A DNA stretch of 63,977 nucleotides, taken from assembly GCF_009498735.1 (NCBI RefSeq), contig NZ_ML762425.1, forward strand, positions 377,409-441,385, read 5' to 3'. Source of the DNA: Gracilibacillus oryzae. GTDB lineage: Bacteria > Bacillota > Bacilli > Bacillales > Amphibacillaceae. Made by a program: the position numbers and the translations under genes. Positions 1 to 7,867 of this stretch are shown here, in pieces (the first letter of the stretch is position 1; every line of letters starts with the position of its first letter). The notes under the pieces are model-generated. The model ran no database searches and was not told the DNA's origin. It was given only the letters and a program-made list of their open reading frames with translations.

Positions 1-608
1 ATGATGATTAGAATAAAATAAGCATACTTTCTTGTCTTATGAAGAAAATGGGGTGTCACTAATCCTAAGCTTGTTAAAAACATAAAAATAACAGGAATTT
101 CAAAAAAGACAGCGAACGGTAACGTTACTCGAAAAATAAACCGGAAGTAGTTTTCAACAGAAAATAATGTCTCAAAAATTCCATCATTTAATGATAAGAC
201 GAATGGTAAGATTAATTTAACAAAAATATAATAACCAAATGTTAATCCTGCGATAAATAACAGGAAAACAGCTGGAATATACCATGCAGATACTCGGCGC
301 TCATGACGCGTCAATCCGGGCTTCACAAACAACCATAATTGCAAACATAAAAAAGGCAGAGTTCCTGTAATGGCAACCGTCAATGCAATCGTCAAAATTA
401 CCCAGATAATCTCTTCAGGTGAGATTAAATTTAAGGTAATATCAATATCTTTTAAGAAGAAATCACGGATATCATTGACAAAATACAAGCCTAATCCAAA
501 AAAAAGTATAAAAATTACCGCTGTAACAATTAACCGGTTACGCAATTCCGCAAAGTGATCGAGATAACCCATTTCTTTATCATTTTGTAATGATTTATCT
601 TGCTCCAT
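1..608 (-). CDS. tatC: Sec-independent protein translocase TatC (C-terminus beyond window edge)
   Basis: TatC is the multispanning receptor of the twin-arginine translocase. It binds RR signal peptides and recruits TatA to move folded proteins across the membrane. Reading inward from ATG at 608, 202 codons are open to the window edge with no stop, so the last 40-50 residues are missing. After a hydrophilic N-terminus comes the family-typical cytoplasmic element MGYLDHFAELRNRL (about residues 13-26). Four clear hydrophobic segments follow, with the conserved Pro and aromatic residues of the first periplasmic loops. The gene follows two tatA genes on the same strand, so the three form a minimal TatA-TatC system without TatB. 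The gap to tatA is about 100 nt. Confidence 0.93.
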   Translation of the reverse strand, partial: MEQDKSLQNDKEMGYLDHFAELRNRLIVTAVIFILFFGLGLYFVNDIRDFFLKDIDITLNLISPEEIIWVILTIALTVAITGTLPFLCLQLWLFVKPGLTRHERRVSAWYIPAVFLLFIAGLTFGYYIFVKLILPFVLSLNDGIFETLFSVENYFRFIFRVTLPFAVFFEIPVIFMFLTSLGLVTPHFLHKTRKYAYFILII

Positions 609-708
609 CCTATAATAACCCCTTCACTGTTTAACACTCAAACTGACAAATATACTTTTTAACATAATAAAAAGATGTAAAAGGGCACAGCTTTTACACC
701 TTTCCAAT

Positions 709-879
709 TTATTGTTGATCTTTTTTATCATCGTTTAGTAAATCATTTGTTGCTTTTTTAAACTCACGCATAGAACTTCCAACAGCTTTTCCGATTTCCG
801 GAAGTTTAGATGGTCCAAAAATGATCAATGCCGTGACTAATATTAAAATTAATCCTGGAAAGCCAATACTTGATAGCAT
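709..879 (-). CDS. tatA: TatA-type translocase pore subunit (copy 1, tatC-proximal)
   Basis: This 56-residue protein has the TatA architecture: a short N-terminal transmembrane helix (residues 3-20), the hinge [14 protein letters not shown], an amphipathic helix ([10 protein letters not shown]) and a charged tail. TatA oligomers form the transport path or weaken the membrane once TatC has bound a substrate. It lies directly upstream of tatC and downstream of a second, very similar tatA (57 aa), so the pair looks like a tandem duplication. ATG at 879 is preceded by the weak Shine-Dalgarno GGTGAAAAG. It could also be called TatB-like, but the size and FGPxKLPE hinge are those of Gram-positive TatA. 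Confidence 0.93.
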   Translation of the reverse strand: MLSSIGFPGLILILVTALIIFGPSKLPEIGKAVGSSMREFKKATNDLLNDDKKDQQ

Positions 880-912
880 CCTTTTCACCTCAATTTACTG
901 CAAGTGTGAGAA

Positions 913-1086
913 TTAAGATTTTTTGTCATCTTTCTCGTCACTAGTCAAATCTCGTGCAGATTTTTTGAATTCCCTTAACGTTTCACCAGTAGCTTTCCCG
1001 ATTTCCGGAAGCTTTTTCGGTCCAAATATAACTAGCGCAATTACTAATATTAAGATTAATCCTGGTATTCCAATTTGGGATAACAT
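913..1086 (-). CDS. tatA: TatA-type translocase pore subunit (copy 2)
   Basis: A 57-residue TatA with an N-terminal membrane helix (residues 3-20), the hinge [14 protein letters not shown], an amphipathic helix ([12 protein letters not shown]) and a Lys/Asp-rich tail. It is nearly co-linear with the neighbouring copy at 709-879. They differ mainly in the amphipathic helix and the tail, so they may have diverged in substrate preference or may simply raise dosage. The start is ATG at 1086; GGTGGGC lies 5-12 nt upstream. The gene lies 95 nt downstream of dfrA on the same strand, so readthrough from thyA-dfrA is possible. No strong terminator is visible between them. Confidence 0.93.
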   Translation of the reverse strand: MLSQIGIPGLILILVIALVIFGPKKLPEIGKATGETLREFKKSARDLTSDEKDDKKS

Positions 1087-1181
1087 ATGATTTGCCCACC
1101 TTTTTCATTGTATCTGTTGTTATTATCATACTCATCTTACCATGTTTTGTCTAGCTTGTCTTGATCCTGTACAAATTTTGA

Positions 1182-1673
1182 TTATTTTTTTCGGTCATAT
1201 TGAATAAATGTATGAGGATATTTATTCAACTCATCCACTGTGCCCGCTTTTTCACTTGTGATCTCCCACTCGGATTGATTGAATTCAGGGAAATAGGTAT
1301 CTCCTCCAAATGATTCATCAATATGCGTCATATAGATTCGATCTGCAATCTCCAGTGTCTGTCTAAAGATATTTTCTCCGCCAATAACGAACCATTCTTT
1401 TTCTGGCTGTTCATTGATTATTTTTTGCAATTCTTTGATCGAATGGATGACTTTACAATTGGGATGACTAAAATCCGCATCTCTTGTCAGCACAATGTTT
1501 TCCCGCTTAGGTAATGGGCCATTCATCGATTCTAATGTTTTCCTGCCCATAATAATGGTCTGATTTGTAGTCATTTCTCTGAAAAACTTCATATCATTAG
1601 GTAAATGCCATGGCATGTCATTATTTTTCCCTATCACCCTGTTCCTGTCCATTGCAAATAATAGTGAAATCAT
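1182..1673 (-). CDS. dfrA: Dihydrofolate reductase
   Basis: Dihydrofolate reductase reduces dihydrofolate to tetrahydrofolate with NADPH, restoring the cofactor consumed by thymidylate synthase. The 163-residue length is normal for bacterial DHFR. The N-terminal strand MISLLFAMDRN leads into the Met20-loop region with NDMPWHLPND, placing the catalytic acid at Asp27 in the classic position. The NADPH-binding motif IIMGRKTLES follows, and FVIGGENIF supplies the glycine pair. The start is set by the strong site AAAGGAGGAGACAA before ATG at 1673. It lies 12 nt downstream of thyA on the same strand, the usual thyA-dfrA operon. Confidence 0.96.
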   Translation of the reverse strand: MISLLFAMDRNRVIGKNNDMPWHLPNDMKFFREMTTNQTIIMGRKTLESMNGPLPKRENIVLTRDADFSHPNCKVIHSIKELQKIINEQPEKEWFVIGGENIFRQTLEIADRIYMTHIDESFGGDTYFPEFNQSEWEITSEKAGTVDELNKYPHTFIQYDRKK

Positions 1674-1685
1674 TTGTCTCCTCCT

Positions 1686-2639
1686 TTACACTGCGATTGG
1701 TGCTTTGATTGCTGGATGCGGCTCATAGTTTTCTATTTCAATATCTTCTACATTAACATCAAATATAGAATCAAAATCCTTTAGTTTTAATGCAGGTAAG
1801 GCTTTTGGATTCCGTGTTAACTGTGTTTTAACCTGATCAATGTGATTGGCATAAATATGCGCATCACCTATCGTATGAACAAATTCGCCTGGAGCTAAAT
1901 TACACTCCTTTGCAATTAGACAGGTAAGCAAGGAGTAGCTCGCTATATTAAATGGCACACCTAAAAAAATATCTCCGCTTCGCTGATATAATTGACAACT
2001 TAATTTTCCATCGGAGACGTAAAACTGGAACATAGTATGGCACGGTGGCAGAGCCATTGTTGGTACATCTTCCGGATTCCATGCTGTGACGATATGTCTT
2101 CTTGAATAAGGATTTTCTTTAATTGAAGTAATAACCTCTTTTAATTGATCAATCGTTTCTCCTTTTGTCGTGTTCCAGGAACGCCATTGCGAACCATAAA
2201 CAGAGCCTAAATCACCGAATCCCTCAGCAAATTGATTATCTGTCAAAATCTTGTCTGTAAACAATTTCATTTGTTCCTCATATTGTTCTTTAAAATCCGC
2301 ATCTTTTAACGAACGGTGACCAAAATCAGTCATATCAGGACCTTTGTAATCTTCACTTTCAATCCATTTTTCAAAAGCCCATTCATTCCATATATGATTA
2401 TTGTTTTCTAATAAATACCGGATATTAGTATCCCCTTTAATAAACCATAATAATTCACTCACGATTAAGCGGAATGGTACTTTCTTTGTTGTTAAAAGAG
2501 GAAATCCATCTGCCAAATTAAATCTCATCTGATGACCAAACACGGAAAGTGTACCTGTCTTAGTACGGTCATCCCTATTGTTTCCTTCCTCTAAAACTCG
2601 TTTACATAAATCCAAATATGCTTGTTCGCTTTTACTCAT
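1686..2639 (-). CDS. thyA: Thymidylate synthase (long, L. casei-type)
   Basis: Thymidylate synthase methylates dUMP to dTMP using methylene-tetrahydrofolate and yields dihydrofolate. The protein has 317 residues, the length of the Lactobacillus casei/Staphylococcus type, with about 50 extra residues in the small domain compared with the E. coli enzyme. Visible motifs are the phosphate-binding Arg region DRTKTGT near the N-terminus, the catalytic cysteine in [28 protein letters not shown] and [10 protein letters not shown] longer frame begins at a TTG (2648), but the ribosome site GGGGGAAGG abuts that TTG. It sits 9 nt from ATG 2639, so the ATG is preferred. It heads the thyA-dfrA pair. Confidence 0.95.
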   Translation of the reverse strand: MSKSEQAYLDLCKRVLEEGNNRDDRTKTGTLSVFGHQMRFNLADGFPLLTTKKVPFRLIVSELLWFIKGDTNIRYLLENNNHIWNEWAFEKWIESEDYKGPDMTDFGHRSLKDADFKEQYEEQMKLFTDKILTDNQFAEGFGDLGSVYGSQWRSWNTTKGETIDQLKEVITSIKENPYSRRHIVTAWNPEDVPTMALPPCHTMFQFYVSDGKLSCQLYQRSGDIFLGVPFNIASYSLLTCLIAKECNLAPGEFVHTIGDAHIYANHIDQVKTQLTRNPKALPALKLKDFDSIFDVNVEDIEIENYEPHPAIKAPIAV

Positions 2640-2681
2640 TATCTTCAACCTTCCCCCGTATATGTAATATTACAAAACGGT

Positions 2682-2710
2682 AACAAAATACTGCTACACA
2701 TCATATTCTA
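2682..2710 (+). promoter_or_regulatory. Candidate sigma-K promoter of the NlpC/P60 gene
   Basis: AACA (2682-2685), a 16-nt spacer and CATATTCTA (2702-2710) match the sigma-K consensus mACm-N16-CATAnnnTA at every fixed position. Transcription would begin near 2718, leaving a leader of about 44 nt that contains the GAGGGGGG ribosome site. Such short motifs can occur by chance in AT-rich DNA, so this is an inference. Confidence 0.5.
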
Positions 2711-2761
2711 ATTATTTAAGCATACATTTTTGTTAAGCATTATTCAAGAGGGGGGCTTAAT

Positions 2762-3799
2762 ATGTTATTACATGATCATTTGTCAACAATAGTAAAGCAC
2801 TCCATTGCATACAGTTTTGCTTTCAGTCAACCATTTTCATTTTATATTGATGAATACCCAGTGATCGATAATGAAGTTTTAGAACAGGCAGATAATCTAA
2901 AATACGGAATGCACCATGACTCTGTCCGAATTTTACAAGAAAAATTGCAGAAATTATCCTATTATGACTCATCCATTGATGGAGAATTTGGTATATTGAC
3001 GGAATATGCACTAAAAAAATTCCAGAAAGATCAGCAATTGAAAATAAGTGGGGAAGCAGCCAGTGATACAAAGCAGAAATTAATCAGAAAGGAAGAAGAA
3101 GCCTATGAACAGATTCTTTCAGAACACATAGCGGATGATCAATCAGATAATGCAAAAGCTGTAACCCAATTGCAAGAAGCACTTCATTATTACGGATATT
3201 ATCAAGCAGCAATTGATGGGATCTATGGTCCGAAAACAGATAACGCCTTTCAATCATTTAAACAAGATAACGGTTTGGAAATTGTTCATATTGAAAATGA
3301 AAGAGTAAATAATGTGGCTATTTCTTCTATCCCTACTGTTAGTGTCAAGGATGATAATAAGGAAGTTGAGTCGGATTCTCCCAAAAATGAAGAAAATAAT
3401 GAACAGAATATTAAAATGATTCCTGTTACTGTAAATAAATTGCCTGGTATAACAGCAGCAGCAAAAACTTTCTTAGGGGTTCCCTATGTTTGGGGCGGCA
3501 CAACCACATCTGGATTTGATTGCAGCGGTTATATTCAGTATGTATTCAAACAATTTAACATTCATTTGCCAAGAACGGTAAACGAAATGTGGAATGCGAC
3601 AAAATCTCTGGACCAGCCTGGGGTAGGTGATCTTGTATTCTTTGAAACATATAAGCCTGGCCCGTCTCATGCAGGCATTTACCTTGGAAACGGGCAGTTC
3701 ATTCATGCCGGTGCTAGCAATGGTGTCGAAATTAGTGCTCTTAGTGAAGATTACTGGTCTGCACGTTATTTGGGTGCAAAACGCGTTGTATCAAAATAG
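2762..3799 (+). CDS. NlpC/P60 peptidoglycan endopeptidase with two peptidoglycan-binding domains
   Basis: NlpC/P60 enzymes cleave gamma-D-glutamyl-diaminopimelate bonds in the peptide stems of peptidoglycan. The 345-residue protein has two PG_binding_1 domains (about residues 43-105 and 128-175; DGEFGILTEYALKKFQ and DGIYGPKTDNAFQSFK). A hydrophilic Asp/Glu/Asn-rich linker follows, then a C-terminal NlpC/P60 domain (about 229-345). The catalytic triad is intact: Cys254 in FDCSGY, His303 in SHAGIYLG and His315 in FIHAG. The N-terminus is not a convincing Sec signal: it is His-rich with no basic n-region or cleavage site. With the sigma-K-like promoter at 2682, this suggests a mother-cell or spore-coat/cortex role rather than a vegetative autolysin. 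It converges on and overlaps the next gene by 9 nt. Confidence 0.88.
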   Translation: MLLHDHLSTIVKHSIAYSFAFSQPFSFYIDEYPVIDNEVLEQADNLKYGMHHDSVRILQEKLQKLSYYDSSIDGEFGILTEYALKKFQKDQQLKISGEAASDTKQKLIRKEEEAYEQILSEHIADDQSDNAKAVTQLQEALHYYGYYQAAIDGIYGPKTDNAFQSFKQDNGLEIVHIENERVNNVAISSIPTVSVKDDNKEVESDSPKNEENNEQNIKMIPVTVNKLPGITAAAKTFLGVPYVWGGTTTSGFDCSGYIQYVFKQFNIHLPRTVNEMWNATKSLDQPGVGDLVFFETYKPGPSHAGIYLGNGQFIHAGASNGVEISALSEDYWSARYLGAKRVVSK

Positions 3800-4645
3800 G
3801 TCATCAAATAAATTCATTTGTTTTGGGTGAAGATCATTATATTCAATGTTAAGCATGCTGATTAATTGCTTCGCATTATCGTAAGCGTCTCCACCGGAAT
3901 TGTTGTTGAATAAAATGGTAACTTGTTCTACCTGATTTTGCAGCCAGCGGATATGTCTGACCCATTCTAACAATTCCGAATCGTTGTATCGATACAGAAA
4001 ACGAACTTCACGCCAATTTTCCTGACCGTGATTATTCCAGCCGTGAACATTTCTTCCATGAAATCTGATTAATGACTGTTTATTATCACTCGTTTCCAGT
4101 ACTGTCGGTATTGATCCGACTCCTGCTTGCGGTTCATCGCATATGACATGAATCCAATGTTCCGATTTGAGAAATTCCATGGTTTGATTACGATAATCTT
4201 CTAACCATGTTCGATTACGGAACTCTAAAGCAACTGGTATGTCCCCAACCCATTCCCGAATCTTTTTTAGTTTGACGATGTTCTGCTGATTCAATTGAAA
4301 CCATGGGGGAAACTGAAATAATGCCATATTCAGTTTGTTTGCCTGAATAACAGGCTCGATTGACTGTTTAAATTCATCTACCAACGATTTCATTTCTTGA
4401 TTTGTCAGATTTTTGCGATCATGCCCTGTTATCGTCTGATGTGCTTTCACAACAAAAGAAAAAGCATCTGGTGTTTGTTCTACCCAGTTCTGGTATCTTT
4501 GTTGCGGCTGGATCGCATAAAAAGAACTGTCCACTTCCACTGTAGGAAAATGGGAGCTGTATTCGACTAGTTTATTTTTATTTTTGGTCTGAGCTTTCAA
4601 CGCAGGATGGTCTCCCCATCCAGTTAAACCAATCAATATTGACAT
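3791..4645 (-). CDS. DUF72 family protein (YunF/YecE-like)
   Basis: A 284-residue member of the DUF72 family, a TIM-barrel fold related to sugar-phosphate-isomerase-like proteins whose biochemical role is unsettled. Family motifs are in order: GLTGWGDHP at the N-terminus, VEVDSSFYA (about residue 38), FVVKAHQTITGH, VALEFRNRTWL (about 140) and IRFHGRN (about 195), ending with an NNNSGGDAYDNA segment. B. subtilis YunF has almost the same length. It is transcribed alone, convergent with the NlpC/P60 gene (9-nt tail overlap) and divergent from the cspD promoter region. No pathway can be assigned from context. Confidence 0.85.
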   Translation of the reverse strand: MSILIGLTGWGDHPALKAQTKNKNKLVEYSSHFPTVEVDSSFYAIQPQQRYQNWVEQTPDAFSFVVKAHQTITGHDRKNLTNQEMKSLVDEFKQSIEPVIQANKLNMALFQFPPWFQLNQQNIVKLKKIREWVGDIPVALEFRNRTWLEDYRNQTMEFLKSEHWIHVICDEPQAGVGSIPTVLETSDNKQSLIRFHGRNVHGWNNHGQENWREVRFLYRYNDSELLEWVRHIRWLQNQVEQVTILFNNNSGGDAYDNAKQLISMLNIEYNDLHPKQMNLFDDLF

Positions 4646-4734
4646 AATCTCAAATCCTTATATACATAATCTTTATAAAAAATATCATATTTTCATAGTG
4701 TTTCCAAATGTTTAACTGGATATTATGGGATTTC

Positions 4735-4763
4735 TTGACGGTCACAGCAAAATGAGCTATAGT
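4735..4763 (+). promoter_or_regulatory. Sigma-A promoter of cspD
   Basis: TTGACG (4735-4740), a 17-nt spacer and TATAGT (4758-4763) form a near-consensus vegetative promoter on the plus strand. It lies about 180 nt upstream of the cspD start codon and implies a long untranslated leader. Confidence 0.75.
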
Positions 4764-4769
4764 AAACAC

Positions 4770-4945
4770 AAGCAAATCAGATGTCTGGGATTCATTATTA
4801 TCGGGTAGCTTCTATAGAAGGAATGGAATGATGATCCTGCACTTCTATAGTTGCTGCCTTTTTTGCTATAGGCAAAAACCCATAATCTTGTTTGTGAAAT
4901 TTCCACGTATCTATTACGTGAAAGGATTTAGGGAGGAAGAAAAAG
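4770..4945 (+). promoter_or_regulatory. Long structured 5' leader of cspD (fills the 4646-4945 intergenic gap)
   Basis: The roughly 175-nt leader contains a 12-bp perfect palindrome CTTCTATAGAAG (4809-4820) and a partial repeat CTTCTATAG (4842-4850). Another CTATAG follows in the TGCC...GGCA hairpin near 4856-4874. A 9-bp hairpin, TTTCCACGTA/TACGTGAAA (4900-4923), sits just before the ribosome site GGGAGG. Long leaders are known to control cold-shock mRNAs post-transcriptionally; that this one does so is inferred. Confidence 0.5.
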
Positions 4946-5146
4946 ATGGAAAATGGTATAGTAAAATGGTTCAACGCAGAAAAAGGGTATGGATTTATCC
5001 AGTTGGAAGAAGGTAATGATGTATTTGTTCATTATTCTGCAATCCAACAAGAAGGTTTTAAAACGTTAGAAGAAGGTCAAGAAGTAACTTTTGAAGTTGT
5101 CGAAGGTGAAAGAGGCCCACAAGCTGCAAATGTTGAGAAAAAATAA
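4946..5146 (+). CDS. cspD: Cold-shock protein (CspD-like)
   Basis: A 66-residue single cold-shock domain that binds single-stranded RNA and DNA and acts as an RNA chaperone at low temperature. The domain fills the protein, with RNP1 as KGYGFIQL (residues 13-20) and RNP2 as VFVHYSAI (about 27-34). The glycine- and glutamate-rich end is typical of the Bacillus CspB/C/D group. The ribosome site GGGAGGAAG precedes ATG 4946. It is monocistronic, with a sigma-A promoter at 4735, a long leader and a terminator at 5156. The cspD name rests on its place near ypdP/ypdQ as in B. subtilis; the sequence alone cannot separate the paralogues. Confidence 0.93.
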   Translation: MENGIVKWFNAEKGYGFIQLEEGNDVFVHYSAIQQEGFKTLEEGQEVTFEVVEGERGPQAANVEKK

Positions 5147-5155
5147 TAAATTTAC

Positions 5156-5186
5156 AGGCGATGAACTGCTTCATCGCCTTTTATAT
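5156..5186 (+). terminator. Rho-independent terminator of cspD
   Basis: AGGCGATGAA-CTGC-TTCATCGCCT is a 10-bp perfect stem with a CTGC loop, followed by a T-rich tract. It lies 10 nt after the cspD stop. Confidence 0.85.
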
Positions 5187-5251
5187 TGCTTTTCGTTTAC
5201 AGGAATAATAGGATTATGATATTTTTTAGTAAGATATTTTGAAGGGATGTA

Positions 5252-5944
5252 ATGATATTGCCAAATGAATTGCTATGGATTCTTTTTGCTATTGTTAATT
5301 TTTCGATCCTGATCCTTATGTACCGCTTCTTTGGACGTGCTGGATTATTCGTATGGATCGGGATGGCAACAGTAATTGCAAATATCCAGGTGTTAAAAAC
5401 TGTAGAGATGTTCGGCTTTATTGCAACATTAGGGAATATAATGTATGGGACGGTATTTCTGGCGACAGATATATTAAATGAAAACCATGGCAGAAAGGAT
5501 GCAAAAAAGGCAGTCTGGATGGGTTTCTCCACATTACTGGTGATGACTATCCTGATGCAAGTCGCACTTCGCTTTACCCCTCATGAATCTGACGTAATGC
5601 AACCAGCCCTTGAAGCGATTTTTGAAGTCATTCCTAATATCGCACTCGGGAGTATGCTAGCATATGTTGTCAGTCAGTATATTGATGTCTGGATTTATGC
5701 TAAGCTGAGGAAACGACTGCCTGATACAAAGTTTTTGTGGCTTCGAAACAATGGCAGTACCATGATAAGTCAACTTGTTGACACCTTTATTTTTTGCAGT
5801 ATTGCATTTTACGGGCTATACTCTATGGATGACTGGTTCGAAGTGTTTTTAACAACCTATTTAATTAAATTTATTGTCTCTGTTATTGATACACCGTTTA
5901 TCTATTTGGCTAAAAAATGGCAGAAAGGTGATCAGCATGCTTGA
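5252..5944 (+). CDS. ypdP: VUT-family queuosine precursor transporter (YpdP/YhhQ-like)
   Basis: A 230-residue integral membrane protein with about six hydrophobic segments. Members of this family (DUF165, E. coli YhhQ) import queuosine precursors such as preQ0/preQ1 for tRNA modification. The family motif FLATDILNENHGRKDAKKAVW lies at about residues 70-90, and the length matches B. subtilis YpdP. ATG 5252 follows AAGGGATGTA. Its last 8 nt overlap the start of the RNase H-like gene, so the two are translationally coupled as in the B. subtilis ypdP-ypdQ pair. The exact substrate is inferred from the family. Confidence 0.85.
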   Translation: MILPNELLWILFAIVNFSILILMYRFFGRAGLFVWIGMATVIANIQVLKTVEMFGFIATLGNIMYGTVFLATDILNENHGRKDAKKAVWMGFSTLLVMTILMQVALRFTPHESDVMQPALEAIFEVIPNIALGSMLAYVVSQYIDVWIYAKLRKRLPDTKFLWLRNNGSTMISQLVDTFIFCSIAFYGLYSMDDWFEVFLTTYLIKFIVSVIDTPFIYLAKKWQKGDQHA

Positions 5945-6332
5945 GGTTTATACAGACGCAGCAACAAAAGGAAATCCAGGGCCAAGCGGTATTGGTGTGT
6001 ATATGAAGAAAGGGAAAGAAATGTTTACAATTGCAAAATACATTGGAGAATATTCAAATCATGAAGCTGAATTTATTGCAATAATTGAAGCGCTCGATTA
6101 TTGCCAAAAAAAATTCCCTGAGGAAATTATCTCTGTACGTTCAGACTCTAAACTTGTCGTCGAAACGTTGGAAAAACAATTTGTGAAAAACAAAGTATTC
6201 AAACCATACTATGAACAAATTACTGAAAAAGCTAAGACTTTTCCCTACTTTTTTATAAAGTGGATTCCGGAAAAACAAAACAGCCATGCAGATAAGCTAG
6301 CACGTGAAGCTTTATATCAACAGGAAGATTAG
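5937..6332 (+). CDS. ypdQ: Ribonuclease HI-like protein (YpdQ)
   Basis: A 131-residue RNase H fold protein expected to cut RNA in RNA-DNA hybrids. All four family acidic residues are present in a short RNase HI domain: Asp7 (VYTDAA), Glu45 (HEAEF), Asp70 (RSDSK) and Asp119 (SHADK). The basic handle loop of E. coli RNase HI is absent, as in other Bacillus short homologues. A longer frame opens at 5874, but ATG 5937 has the ribosome site AAAGGTG. It also starts exactly at the conserved LEVYTDAA strand and gives the 132-residue size of B. subtilis YpdQ. It overlaps ypdP by 8 nt. Confidence 0.88.
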   Translation: MLEVYTDAATKGNPGPSGIGVYMKKGKEMFTIAKYIGEYSNHEAEFIAIIEALDYCQKKFPEEIISVRSDSKLVVETLEKQFVKNKVFKPYYEQITEKAKTFPYFFIKWIPEKQNSHADKLAREALYQQED

Positions 6333-6335
6333 GGG

Positions 6336-6608
6336 TTAGTTGACCTGCTTTTCCTGAAGGAGCTTTCGTGCTTCTTTCATTGTCTTCACATGATTGCTGT
6401 GAAACAGCTCTAATAAGCTAATGTAAAAACTTCCATCAAAGCTTAATTGTATTTGTAAAGTGAGGGACAAGGCAATCTTTACTTGCTTAGCAGACGTATT
6501 TGTATATTTCATCCCAAAATAAATGAAGCGAACTTCTTCATCTGTTAATTTAAAACCTTTTGACCAAAGGTTTTCCAAGTAGTATGCTACTATCTCACTA
6601 TTATTCAC
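6336..6608 (-). CDS. Small conserved protein, probably DUF6123
   Basis: A 90-residue, mostly helical, soluble protein with no signal or membrane segment. I recognise it only tentatively as the DUF6123 family of Bacillaceae; no function is known to me. GTG 6608 is supported by GAGGGAT about 6 nt upstream. It lies 24 nt downstream of ypsC on the same strand, so the two are probably cotranscribed. It converges on ypdQ with 3 nt between the stop codons. Confidence 0.65.
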   Translation of the reverse strand: MNNSEIVAYYLENLWSKGFKLTDEEVRFIYFGMKYTNTSAKQVKIALSLTLQIQLSFDGSFYISLLELFHSNHVKTMKEARKLLQEKQVN

Positions 6609-6632
6609 CGTTATCCCTCATTTAACTTGAAT

Positions 6633-7766
6633 CTATTCACTTCTGCCGAAATACTGGTAATAATCGGTTCGGATAAAACCATTAAATAACTTGCGTTTTT
6701 TCGAAGCTTCCTTACCGTACAGTTTTTCAAAATTTTCATTTGATGTGAGAATATAGACACTCCATGTCGGGTATTGTTTTAATGTATTGCCTAGTTTCTG
6801 ATACATCGCTTCCACCTCTTGACGGTCCCCGATTCGTTCCCCGTAAGGCGGATTGCTGACTATATATCCCCCGCTTGAAGTCGTATGAAAATCATTTGCT
6901 TGCATTTGCTTCCATTTGACCAGGTCACCGAGACCAGCTTCCATCGCATTATCTTTTGCAATTTCAATCATCTTATGGCTGATATCGGTACCGTATATGT
7001 CTAATGGCTGATCATAATTAGCAAGGTCCTCTGCTTCTTCTAATGCACGTTCATGCACGGACGCCGGAATAAACTCCCATCCTTCAAAAGCAAACTCTCG
7101 GTTAAACCCTGGAGCGATATTCTGGCCGATTAATGCGGCTTCAATCGGTATTGTACCAGAACCGCAAAAAATATCATAGAATGTTTGATCAGGGGTCCAG
7201 TTCGTTAATTGTACTAACGCTGCCGCTAATGTTTCTTTAAGAGGTGCTTCACCTTGTCCTGTCCGGTAACCGCGTTTATGCAGTCCGCTCCCTGATGAGT
7301 CCATCGTTAGTGTCACTTTATCTTTCAAAAGTGCTACCTCTACTCTGTGCAAGGCACCTGTTTCTTTTAGCCATCTAGCCACTCCATGCTTTTGTTTCAG
7401 CCTTTCAACAATTGCCTTTTTTGTAATGGACTGACAATCAGGCACACTATATAAAGTAGATTTATGTGACTTTCCTATGACAGGGAATTCCCCATCCTCT
7501 GGGATAAATTTCTCCCATGGCAATGCTTTTGTCTTTTCGAAAAGCTCATCATAGGTTGTGGCATCAAATTCACCAATTAACAGTTTCACACGATCTGCAG
7601 TCCGCAGCCACAAGTTGGAACGGGCAATTCCCAGTTCGTCAGTTTCATAAATGACTTTCCCATTTTCTACTTTTACCTCTTCATAGCCTAATGCTTTTAC
7701 CTCATTGGCAACGATTGACTCTAAGCCCATTGCAGCTGTTGCTATCAGAGTAAATTTTTTCTTCAT
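6633..7766 (-). CDS. ypsC: THUMP-domain 23S rRNA guanine-N2 methyltransferase-like protein (YpsC/RlmL family)
   Basis: A 377-residue class I SAM-dependent RNA methyltransferase of the UPF0020/RlmK-L N-terminal type. An N-terminal ferredoxin-like plus THUMP RNA-binding region spans about residues 1-160 (TAAMGLESIVANEV at the start). The Rossmann methyltransferase domain has the SAM motif FYDIFCGSGTIPIEAAL (about 192-208) and the catalytic motif IVSNPPYGER (about 305-314). By family it should make m2G in 23S rRNA; the exact target base is not visible. It is adjacent to rnpB and gpsB as in B. subtilis. ATG 7766 follows a GGGAC-type site. Confidence 0.9.
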   Translation of the reverse strand: MKKKFTLIATAAMGLESIVANEVKALGYEEVKVENGKVIYETDELGIARSNLWLRTADRVKLLIGEFDATTYDELFEKTKALPWEKFIPEDGEFPVIGKSHKSTLYSVPDCQSITKKAIVERLKQKHGVARWLKETGALHRVEVALLKDKVTLTMDSSGSGLHKRGYRTGQGEAPLKETLAAALVQLTNWTPDQTFYDIFCGSGTIPIEAALIGQNIAPGFNREFAFEGWEFIPASVHERALEEAEDLANYDQPLDIYGTDISHKMIEIAKDNAMEAGLGDLVKWKQMQANDFHTTSSGGYIVSNPPYGERIGDRQEVEAMYQKLGNTLKQYPTWSVYILTSNENFEKLYGKEASKKRKLFNGFIRTDYYQYFGRSE

Positions 7767-7828
7767 ATAATAGTCCCTTCTATGTATTCACATTATTTTT
7801 CTCAACATAATTTACTTCATATAATATC

Positions 7829-7857
7829 AAAACCCCTTTCATAATGAAAAGGGGTTT
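7829..7857 (-). terminator. Hairpin downstream of rnpB
   Basis: Read on the minus strand, AACCCCTTTTCATTATGAAAGGGGTT forms a GC-clamped stem with a short loop followed by TTTTG. It lies just after the RNase P RNA 3' end and probably ends or processes that transcript. Confidence 0.65.
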
Positions 7858-7867
7858 CTGCTAAGCA

